Part shown: positions 33,329-43,009 of the stretch, one piece after another
Numbering within the stretch: the first letter of the stretch is position 1
Layout of the letters: every line of letters begins with the position of its first letter
Source: Branchiostoma floridae
Taxonomy: Eukaryota > Chordata > Leptocardii > Amphioxiformes > Branchiostomatidae
DNA length: 57,153 bases
Direction: 5' to 3'
NCBI RefSeq assembly: GCF_000003815.2
Contig: NC_049989.1
Location: 12,703,458 to 12,760,610 of the forward strand
Translations under genes and position numbers: made by a program
Notes under the pieces: model-generated
Databases searched by the model: none
Told to the model about the DNA's origin: nothing
The model's input: the letters and a program-made list of their open reading frames with translations, nothing else

Positions 33329-35856
33329 GTCCGTATACTAAGCTCTACTTTGCAGGATGAGACAAGCTCTGAGTTGAGTCTGACGAGTACGGAAACAAAA
33401 TGGCGAATCTGAAGGTGTTGTTGATAAGGGCCAATGCTTTGTGATTTGTAAGTCACATGATTCTGATAGATGATTACAAAACCTGTTAAACCGCTGCTTT
33501 AAATTCCTTTCAACGGTTGGTATTGTTACTGGGTGGGCCTACTACTAGTACGAAGCCGTTTAATTGCACACACCATTTGCCAGTGTATTTCATGCAATAG
33601 TCCGGCTAGTGCAATAATGCGGAGTTGTCCAGCTGGACCGCACCGGTTTGGGATTCGGAGATCCGTACAATTAACAGAGGTGTGGGGATATCCATTGTTC
33701 AATTAACTGGCTTCTATTGTACAAATATATTTATTTTTGCAATCCACGTCATATCTTTGCTTATTCTTAGGCTGGTTTGTACGATTTAGAGCATAAGTGT
33801 GTGCATTATATCAGTGCAATGTGGTTGAAAATTTATTTATCTTATTTTTGGAAACATTCCGTTACCATTTCTTTTTCTTCTAAAAGTATGCAAGTTATTT
33901 CAGTAAAGTCACCTCGAATTGTTAACGTCTTATGGTGTCACAGTAAAGATCTTTCGAATTCTGCGACATATATCAGCGTTTTGTATAATCTTGCATTTTG
34001 CCATTGAGTGAAGCGAGAATGATGATTACAAAGACAAGAGAATAAGAATCAAATATTTTCTGGTAGCAAATCTCAGTACATTCAGTAGATGCATGCGTTT
34101 ATTGTGACTTTTTTTTTACCAAGATATACCAAAAATTATACATAGCTGAGGGTTTCTATTTGCATGAACGTAAACATGAAAAGTTTCCAACTTCAAGACA
34201 AAGCCAAGAGTAACTAGAAAGGCAACATTTTTTGCGAAAATGCAGAATGTTCTCCATGTTGCCTTTTGTCAAACTACTTGCATAGAATAGTGTTACGTAG
34301 CTTACGCTCGCCATATTTACAATACATGTATATAGTTAACATCGTATACTAACGCAGATCTAAGCTCTGATTGGCTGCTGACAGAATAAGAAATAAATAC
34401 ACCAGCAAAACAATATATTTTCCCTAGGAAAAATATTACTACACTACTAGTATTCCTGTCACGACAGAGATTATATACAAATTGTGTTACATGTGCTCCG
34501 AAACCTTCGAACATCGATAACGATGTTTTCCATAGAATTGAGACAGAGTGGCCTAATTATATACATGTATAATAGATAAGCTTTATTTAAATATTAAATG
34601 TAAATTATATGCAGTTCTGCAGTTTAACCGCTATGAGGCGCTGCAGTGCCGATGTTGCCATCCTGCCGCCATGTTTGTTACAACAATTTACAAGCCGTAC
34701 AACCGGTTTGCTGGTGAAGTGACCCGTAAACAGAAGAATAGCAGACAGATATGTAAACAATCCCCTAAACACATCTCTTTAGACATGTCGCAAGCCTTTT
34801 TTGAAAACAAGTTCTTTAAACCGATGGTGATCCAAGAGCTCTTTTAAGCGAAATCATTACTAAGATATGTCTATAATTCCTAAAGCTACATTTCAGAGAC
34901 ATAATACATTGCAATATGTTAACATTAAGCAACTCTCACAGTGCAGCTGTTAACATTCATTAGTCATATCTTATGCAACATATTACAAAGCTTTACGCAT
35001 TAGAGTACGTAGCAAAATTTCCTCTTTGATTCAGCTCAGTCGGGCATCAAGAACTCGCATTTCCATAACTTAAAGGAACCCAGAGTTCTCTTCTAGACTA
35101 AAGTACATACTAGACACAGGTCATAATGGTTGAATCTCATGGGCTCTGTTGTGCAAGTTTGACTCAGTTTCTTTGCACTAGTGTATGCTGTAATCTAGTA
35201 TCTGTGTATTTCCTTGATGTACGTCGTTCCTTGCGCCACCTAGGTGATCATGACACTCATTCGGGTACTGCAGGACATTACTCTATCTGTAATATCAGGT
35301 AAATATTGGGTAGATTATAGTTGCTGTATTATTTCAGTTTCACCTCTTCATCCATTCGACCACATGTAATGTTATATATGTAGTCCTTTGTGCATTCATC
35401 CCCCGGGCATGAAGATGCGATATTAAAGATAACTTTATTGTAGATATTGGGGTGCTTCCTTGATACAGCCACACCTGTGCCAGGAACCACTTTTCCATAG
35501 CCACCTGGCTATACCATTTTTTAAAAGTTCCCATTATTTTCTTCTTAATTACAGCATTAAAAATCCTGTCTACAGTGGCCAACTGTTTGACGTGACCATG
35601 GTCACTTTAAACAGGGTCAACTGTGTGTCCATATTAATCAAAAGTTGCCTGTCATAAAATCTTTGAATTCATTGAAATACAATGCATTGTATCTTCCACT
35701 GTAACTTTCATTTCAACATTTTTTTGCAGTTTTAATTAACTTACAGTATACCAAAAATCAAATCAAACACTGCAAATTATGAAATTGTAGAAAAAACAAA
35801 AAAAACGACATGAAACCACTTTACCTTGTTTACGTCGGACTTTATTTTTTCACTTT
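33329..35856. other. Spacer between the two micropeptide genes
   Basis: AT-rich, no exon supported. Around 35560-35630 there is a possible relic of the TACAGTCAAACCTG element family (CTACAGTGGCCAACTG). Confidence 0.4.
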
Positions 35857-36839
35857 CTAAAACACAAAAATGTAGAGAACCCCGAAGACGATGATGATTG
35901 TTGCTATGCTGGTTGGCCGGATTCTGTGTCAAGAACAATGATAAAATGTTTTCAGTTTAGATGACGTCACTAGGGACAGGGTCAGGTCGCTAAGGTCATA
36001 ACGTTACACAGACACTGTCTGAAACAAAATTTCGAATACAACATCTGACTGAAACTTTTTTTTTTATTTCTTGACGTCTATATCCAATCCAATTATGACT
36101 GTACTGTAACCATAGCCTTATATTGTTATTGATAGCATTTTGTTGTTCTGTATCTGTATGTTGTTGTCATACGTTGTATCCTGCACAATTGTCTAGCAAT
36201 GATGTTCATTCATTAATTCGTTGTATCCTCGCATTTAATAGATTATCGAAATAAGATATCGGACTTCATTGAGCCAAGGAGCTTTGGTCAAATATGAATA
36301 GAACCCTTTTGGTTGAACGGTCGATTCCGTTGTCAAAGCTCAAAATATATTACTTATAACAAGGACATCTTTATACAATGTCCTTGGATTGAATGTAACT
36401 GTTGAATCTGTGCAAAATTTAGTGAGAAGACTAAGTTAAACTGAGAATCTCTATGTTCTTAGTATTTGACAGTAAATGTGTCTATTCGTTTGTAAAATTG
36501 GACCCATCCGACAGCTAAAATGGCCTCTTGCCTCTGTATATGTCACTGATACAAGTACTCATGGCGTCTCAAAGCTTTGTAACATTTAAAACAGGTAACT
36601 TGTATTTTCTTACCCTAATATCTAATAAACGTAACTTCAAGTTCTCAACCACACTCACAATCATAGAGACACACACGTTTATATGCTAATAGAGTAACTG
36701 TGAAAGTTTATGTGTGTACTTACATGTACATGTTGTCCCAAATCGGTTTCGTCGCTTCTTTGATCATTCGGAAAAACAACTTGACTGGGCGAAACCTGCC
36801 CGTTCGCGGGGGCTTCTTACTGGTCTCGTTTTTACCCAT
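35857..36839 (-). CDS. Small single-pass membrane peptide B (60 aa), paralogue of A
   Basis: Two exons: 36839-36724 and 35923-35857. The first exon gives a very basic N-terminus (MGKNETSKKPPRTGRFRPVK) followed by KEATKPIWDNMY. The second, phase 2 junction at AT|A, gives IIRPTSIATIIIVFGVLYIF and stops two residues later. Like peptide A it is a positively charged head plus one C-terminal hydrophobic helix. An alternative donor six bases earlier (AACAT|GTACAT) would remove two residues. Three CCAAT motifs lie 205-300 bp upstream. No known micropeptide family was recognised. Confidence 0.62.
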
Positions 36840-37043
36840 CGTGTCCACCTTAGCTATCAAAGACTCCCCCTCTCCTAAAATCCCCCAAGAGAACCTGTTA
36901 GAACGGCTTGTACGAAGTGAAAGATTACGCTTATAATTGGTAGCTGTACGTGCTCTGGGTATGTCTTATTCGGGACACGCCTATTGACCTCGCTAAGGTC
37001 ATGACGACAGTAAGAACCCTGAGGCGAATAAAAGAGGCCACAC

Positions 37044-37139
37044 TATTGGTTGATACTCTTTGGAATGTCACTAGCTGTGTACGTGAGCCATTGGTTGATA
37101 CTTGCCAGGTATTTTACTGCGGACGATACCTATTGGTTA
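37044..37139 (-). promoter_or_regulatory. Three CCAAT boxes upstream of micropeptide B
   Basis: ATTGGTTGATAC at 37044 and 37090 and ATTGGTTA at 37132 are CCAAT boxes on the minus strand (GTATCAACCAAT), spaced 46 and 42 bp. They lie 205-300 bp before the ATG at 36839. Repeated CCAAT boxes bind NF-Y; use as a promoter here is inferred. Confidence 0.45.
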
Positions 37140-37230
37140 ATAGTCGTCTGGCAAATCACCTTGAACGTGAAGTGTGTGTTTAAAGCCTCTGTCATACATT
37201 AAGGACTTTTCCACGACTTTGCTCTCGACC

Positions 37231-37327
37231 TCTCCCTCACATTAGGCGAAAATCGATCGGACGACGAGTCTGCGAGCTCTAAATTACGAGGATGCATGAC
37301 CCTGACGGGAAGAGGGGAACTCTGCCA
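37231..37327. mobile_element. Second copy of the 31805-32001 foldback, broken at its loop by a gap
   Basis: CTCCCTCACATTAGGCGAAAATCGATCGG through GGGAACTCTGCCA matches the left arm and loop start of the intact copy. The assembly gap begins at 37328, inside the loop. GGAGAG right after the gap (37428) could be the outer end of the missing right arm. Confidence 0.85.
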
Positions 37328-37433
37328 NNNNNNNNNNNNNNNNNNNNNNNNNNNNNNNNNNNNNNNNNNNNNNNNNNNNNNNNNNNNNNNNNNNNNNNNN
37401 NNNNNNNNNNNNNNNNNNNNNNNNNNNGGAGAG

Positions 37434-38441
37434 ACTGCAGTTTACATTTTGGAGACGCCATATCTGCTTGGAAATGACAGATATCTGTTGAAATAAAGTG
37501 AGAAATGTGAAAAGATTTCAAAACATTCATCTCTCAGTTAAAAATAGCCAAGAAAGCCCTATTTGTCTACCTTTTTATTACAGGAACATTAGCAGAAATC
37601 ATCCTCAAAAGAATTCTATTGTTTTTGAGCTGAATAAGATGCAGAGAGTTCAGAACTGAGGCACGTGGAAATGCCGGCTACCTTCTGGCAGCCCCCCTTG
37701 GTCAGAACTTAGAACCCTTCTTCTCATCTTTGTCCAGGCTCTTTTTTCTTTTCAGAAAGTGATAGTAAAACAATTCACAATGAATTGACAACACAGCCTT
37801 CTATCACATGAAAACAGCTTCCAAAACTGTAGAAGCTATTTTAAGGGTTCACAAAGTTACAATGATACAAAAGTAAAAATCAAAACTATCACAGCTATTT
37901 CTGCAAAACATATAATACACCACACCACACCTTACTTCATTTACAACAGACTAAGGTTGCATCTCAAGCAGTACAACTTACAGCTCACAAAGTATACAAT
38001 GGATGACTTTCGGAGCACAACGTAAGAAAGCAAAAATATGACATACTTAATCATATTCAACAAGCAACAGTGCAAGTATGGAAATGGTTCAAGTCAAGAA
38101 ATAGCAAGGTGAGGAATCAATTTACAAATGTAAACAAAACGTAAACTCAGAGCAGTTATAGAAAAACAAAAACTGCAGATTCTCCCAGGCTGTTTTGACA
38201 CAACAGCTACCAGAACAGGTAGCCCCACTATGGCCAGGAGGGTTCATACTTCTGCATGTGAGAAAATCATAGATTCGAAGAAATAAACCAAGGCAAGCAG
38301 GTGGGAATGAGAACAAAAGTAGAACAATAGCTGAACTAAAAAGATACATTGAAGAACAGTTACAAAGAATGGTTACATATATAACCTTTGGCATTAACAT
38401 ATAAAACTTATAAAACAAATATAAGGCGCATGTCCATTACA
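37434..38441. other. 3' flank of the minus-strand acidic protein gene
   Basis: AT-rich, no exon supported. Probably includes the 3' UTR of the gene ending at 38442. Confidence 0.4.
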
Positions 38442-40126
38442 CTAAGATGTTTTTCTCTTCTCCAATGCCTCATCAACCACCCTCTTAAAATGCTCGAAAC
38501 TTTCGTAGACTTCACCCTCAAACCCTTCTGTGGTTGACTTTCTGCTTGTAGGGCAGTAGGTGAAGATCTTCTGCCTACTGCCAAACAGTTTGTCTTTGTG
38601 AGGTGTGTACCTCTTGCGCTGCCCTCCACAATTGGGCACCTGACAAGCCCCACATGGCTTCAGGGACTTGTGAGGCTTGACAGGCTTTGAGGGAAGCACA
38701 GGAGGTGGCGCCACTGGCCTAAAGCCAGCACTGACCTGGCTGTAAGATGTTGAAGGTGCTGGCAGCAGCATAGATGGTGCCTGCGGCTGTTGTGGAACCA
38801 CAATGAGAACTGGAGCTGCAGCCACACGTGGTGGAATGTAGGTGGCTGGCTTTGGCTGGATGGGCCTGCTCCCCTCCTCCGTCGGTCTCTTTACTTCAAG
38901 CCTGTAATGAAAGGATAGTTTAAGCCTTCAACTTTCAATACATTGTTAGTTAACTATACTCGTGAAGGAAAGTATATGTACTTACCTTCTCTTCGCACCA
39001 CGCCTCTCTCCTGCGTGATGCTCAAGGTTGGCATACTGAACCTGTGGTCGTGGCGGGACAGGTATGCTTGCAGGTAGAGCGGGTGCCTCCGGCATGGGGT
39101 AGTCGCACAACACCCTCCTGTGGTCTTTTACTCTAGGGACAGCTGTCGCCAGGTAGTTTGCCCTCTTCTCTTCCTTCTGAAGAAAGTTTGAAATGGATTT
39201 GGCATTGATGTTGGGCAGGGGGATGGAGAGCTTGCTCAGCTCAGGGTCGTCCCTGACTCGGTCGACGATTCTCTGGTACTGGGCCTTGATCTTTGTTACG
39301 GCTTTCGTTGGGCTGAGACAGGTGCTGGCTGGAGGACGGTTTTTCAACATCTTTACCACTAAGTACAGGAGTCGTGTCTCCTGAGTGACCTGTGCTGCCT
39401 GCGCGTATCTCGCCCATCCAAACTTGGTCTTCTGCCGCGCCCTGTTTTCTGGTGTGTCAGCCCCAAGGCACCTGCCGAACAGCGTGTACCCCCACCTGGA
39501 CTCGTACTCCTTGACAAAGCCGGCAGCTGTCTTGTCGTGGTCCAGGAGGGCCCCTGTCGCTTTCACAATCATCCCTCTCAGCTTGGCAGACACGAGGTGA
39601 TGGTCACTGTTGTCTGCCAGCTCCAGAAGAAGCAAGGCCAGTGCTTCTACAGCCTCTATTCCCGGCAGATGCATGTGGCTACGTGTCATCATCACGTCCT
39701 GCAGTGCAGGGCTCTCCTCCTCCTCCACCTGCTCCACCTTTGTCAGGCTGACATGCTGACTGCTGATGGTGTTCAGGTGTTCCTCTTCTGACACGTCCAC
39801 GCCCTCATCCTCTGACTCCTCTTCACTCTCCACATGACCGCCTTCACTCGACTCCTCAACCTCCCGGGACTGCTCCTCTTCCACTGCAAATACGTACAAA
39901 TATCAAATGTGTCAGGACAGTATCGACAAAGAGGATTGGGTATAAAGAGACATATTTCAAAATCAATGCTTCATCTTTAAGTGCTGTACCCTAGGACTTT
40001 ACCTTTCTCCGCGTAGTACCGCACAGCACTGAAGTCAGTAGACTGGCATATGGCATACTCAATGCCTAGGAGCTCCTCCTCGTCTGGGCTGTTGTACTTG
40101 TCAGGGTAGGGGAGAGGTGCCACACA
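38442..40126 (-). CDS. Unknown acidic/cysteine-cluster protein, 5' truncated (three exons)
   Basis: Exons 40126(?)-40003, 39883-38986 and 38901-38442 join in phase to about 490 codons with a stop at 38442. The visible start reads PLPYPDKYNSPDEEELLGIEY. A long acidic stretch follows (EVEESSEGG, SEEESEDEG), then a folded basic/helical part (ESRWGYTLFGRCLGADTPE; RARQKTKFGWARYAQ). Next comes a proline-rich linker and a C-terminal cluster CGACQVPNCGGQRKRYTPHK with a following CPTSRKST. I do not recognise it. The style resembles multi-copy, mobile-element-associated proteins of marine invertebrates, which is inference. Upstream of about 40126 the reading frame meets the 3' end of a LINE-like repeat, so the real 5' part is displaced or lost. 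Confidence 0.6.
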
Positions 40127-40520
40127 TTGAGTTTATTTATTGAGTTTATTGTGATACCCTTTAGGTCATTGAGCTAATCATCTAGGCCTCATTAAAAAAA
40201 CATACACAATATTTACATTGTACAAGTAGATGGACAGATTTCATACACTCAAAACAGACACAAATACATATATGTACATAAAACCAAGAAGTCATGACGT
40301 CAGAGGGTTATATACAATAAAACCATTATGATCCGTAGAAATTGTCTATTTTCTTTAACAATCTTGTATCGGAGACAATCTTGAAGTAGGTAGCAGACTC
40401 ACATTTTAACTGATATGTAATCAAACGCCCTCCCATCTTTGCTTTACTCATAGTGACTACGTTTTCCATTCCCCTACGCAGAGGGACCACAGTCGTGTCA
40501 AAATGCCTTGTGTTTACCTC
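40127..40520 (-). mobile_element. LINE 3' end (CR1-like), minus orientation
   Basis: On the minus strand the segment ends in short direct repeats of AATAAACTCAA, as CR1-type non-LTR elements end in short repeats instead of poly-A. The body is AT-rich UTR-like sequence. It directly abuts the broken 5' end of the acidic protein gene. The family assignment is tentative. Confidence 0.45.
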
Positions 40521-40850
40521 TGCTACATTGTGTACTCAGACCAGTTAGGGACCGCCCTACTTATAAATATTAATGAGCTTGCCCTTATATGGGCAGTCAG
40601 CCGTTGGGGATCGGGCGTAGGAGGATGGAGCCATGTAATACGTAACATGATTGGCTGATAGCTTCCCAGCGGCCTTTGCGAGACAGCTTGCGACAACAAA
40701 AAGCCCAAGAAAAGCCTATTCTCTGATTGGTTGACAGCTGGTTTGTGGCGACAATCATAATAACCACTGATAGGGCATGAGATAGCAGGGCCCCATAGGC
40801 TAATGCCGTTGGGGACCGGGCGTTAGGAGGATGACGTTTTCCAGCACGCA
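40520..40850. repeat. Segment with flanking direct repeats and CCAAT/ATTAATAT motifs
   Basis: GCCGTTGGGGATCGGGCGTAGGAGGATG at about 40600 recurs as a near copy at about 40806. Between them are two GATTGG (CCAAT) motifs. The minus strand also has CTCATTAATATTTATAAG, like the ATTAATATTCATAAG motif of the 740-2095 duplication. Probably one dispersed promoter-like repeat family. Confidence 0.45.
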
Positions 40851-42048
40851 ATGAAATTCATGGCGTGGAAATATTGACACGGAAGAATTCAGTCTTCATT
40901 GGCGACCCCCAAGTCCATGACGTAGAGTTGAAAACAATAGTGCGACTACGTTGATTAAAAAGCTCATATTGAATACAGTCAATATAAGTTTTGGCACACC
41001 ACCTGAATAATTAATAGAAAGTGCTATGCCGATATCTCATTTCTGTACCGTCACAGCTTGGACGAAAAATTTGAGGAACGTTGGCCATGTTGATTTCATT
41101 ATATGGAAGACATCCGTGAGCGTATTAATTTTCTGCTTTTACCACACACAAAAAAAGAAAAAAATTACAATCGAACAAGAAAAAAACGAAATGAGCAATA
41201 CATGTCATAGATTAATAAAACGGAATAGGTATACAAATGACACAGAATAGTAACGTCAATTCCAAAGTAAAGTTGTGAACCAACAAAATTGAAGACTTTT
41301 TTGTTCGCCATCAACACTAGTGTTCTAAGTCATTTGTTTCACCTTCCGTTACCACTTGGAAATAATGGTGAAAGCAACTTTTTGGTTCAATTTTCTTTTC
41401 GCCAGCTCACATCAGTTTACGGATCCATCCATGTGATCCGAATGATGAAATCAGTGTGGCGGGGAAATATGCGCAGCTTCGTTGACGAAAAATAGTGAAT
41501 TTTGAGCAAAAATACCGCTGAAATATGGGCAGAAAATCTTAATATTTCTGGGGTCCCAAATTTTCAAAATAAATGATAAACGTACCGTCAAAAAATCAAA
41601 ACGTACCGGGTGGATTTTGCGGCTGAAAAAAAATAAACGCCCCGGTACGTTTATTCAATGAGGTTTTATCAGTACCTACTGATAAAAGCTCCTTGGTTTA
41701 TTTGGAACATAAGAGTATATTGTTTTGCTTGGGACTAATTTTTTTTTCAAAGGGGACCAAAAATTGGTCAGGAAATCCGAGAAGCTAGAAATTAAATTGG
41801 TGTGGCCTTAGGAAGAGGGTTTTTAGAAACCAGCTGTCTCTTTGCCATGCAAAGTAGACAATGTAGAAGTTTCCAGATAATCCGTCGGGATGCGAAGCTC
41901 CGCCTATTCGTAAAGTAAGGCATGTAGAAGACTGTGTTTGTATGTAATTCTATAGCCCAGTACTAGTAATTACTTCGGCACCATGTATCAGTGCGGGGTA
42001 AGCCCAGCACACGGAATCCCATCTACCTTCGCCCCATAAAAGCCCGTC
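40851..42048. other. Intergenic, upstream of the LDLa/F5-8C gene
   Basis: No exon is supported. It would hold the promoter and any 5' UTR of the gene starting at 42049; no clear TATA or initiator was identified. Confidence 0.4.
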
Positions 42049-43009
42049 ATGGCGACCTGCTTCTTCCTTCTTGTTAATCTGCTGTCTTTCGCTGATGCCG
42101 GCATTGAGACATGCTCCCCCTCTACCTTCAAATGCGCCACGACCAATGACTGTGTCCTTTCGGAACTCACGTGTAACGGAATAACGGATTGTCCTGACGG
42201 TTCGGATGAGGAGTGCACAGTGTGTCCTTGGCCCGGTATTCCCTGCATTAGCATGAGCGAAAGCCAACCAAGAGGCCTAGGACTGTCTGTATCGCTCTGT
42301 ATCCCTCTCGAGGAGCAGTGTAACGGTCACCGTGACTGCTCAGACGGGTCGGATGAAGATTATTGCACGGATGGTTGTCCTCTCTCGTTCGTCAGTTGTA
42401 AGGATTCGGACGTTTGCATTCACTTCGAATACGTATGTAATACTGACTTTGATTGCCCAGATGGTTCAGATGAAGACAACTGCGAGAGATGTGAGCAGTA
42501 CCAGTGTGGAGGCGATGTTCCTGGATGTTTCCTAGATCGGGACCGATGTGACGGGATTGTCGATTGTCAGGACGGTTTGGATGAGAAGAATTGCACATGT
42601 CCTCTGGGTATGCTCGAATGTAGGGACGGTTTACCCTCCCCGTGCATACACGATGCACTCCTGTCACAGTGTGACATACGTGACTGCCCCGAAGTATCCA
42701 ATGACACTGCTATGAACTGCATCTCAGCATACAGCCATGTACATGGATGGAACTTCAGGGAATGTTTCACAAACGAGTTCGAATGCGAAACATCGTCCAT
42801 TTGCGTTCCTTTGTCTCGGGTCTGTGATGGTAGAAATGACTGTGGGGACCTCTCAGACGAGACATGTGCTGATCCAAAAAGTAACCCGAAGTCCAGTTGG
42901 GGCTGCATGTTGGGCTGGGTCCACTGTGAGAGCAACATGTGCGTCCCCGCCGACAGCGTCTGCGACGGCGTCGATGACTGTGACGACGCGTCCGACGAGA
43001 GTCGATGCG
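42049..43009 (+). other. Exon 1: signal peptide and seven LDLa modules
   Basis: Most modules keep six cysteines and the calcium motif (CPDGSDEEC, CSDGSDEDYC, CPDGSDEDNC, CQDGLDEKNC, CGDLSDETC, CDDASDESRC). Module 5 keeps six cysteines but has CPEVSNDTAMNC in place of the acidic D-x-SDE, so its calcium site is probably lost. The donor is GTACGC at 43010. Confidence 0.85.

Noticed and set aside
36950-37183. 77-residue plus-strand frame with repeated LVDT words
   Set aside because: The repetition reflects the spaced CCAAT-box region, not a protein.
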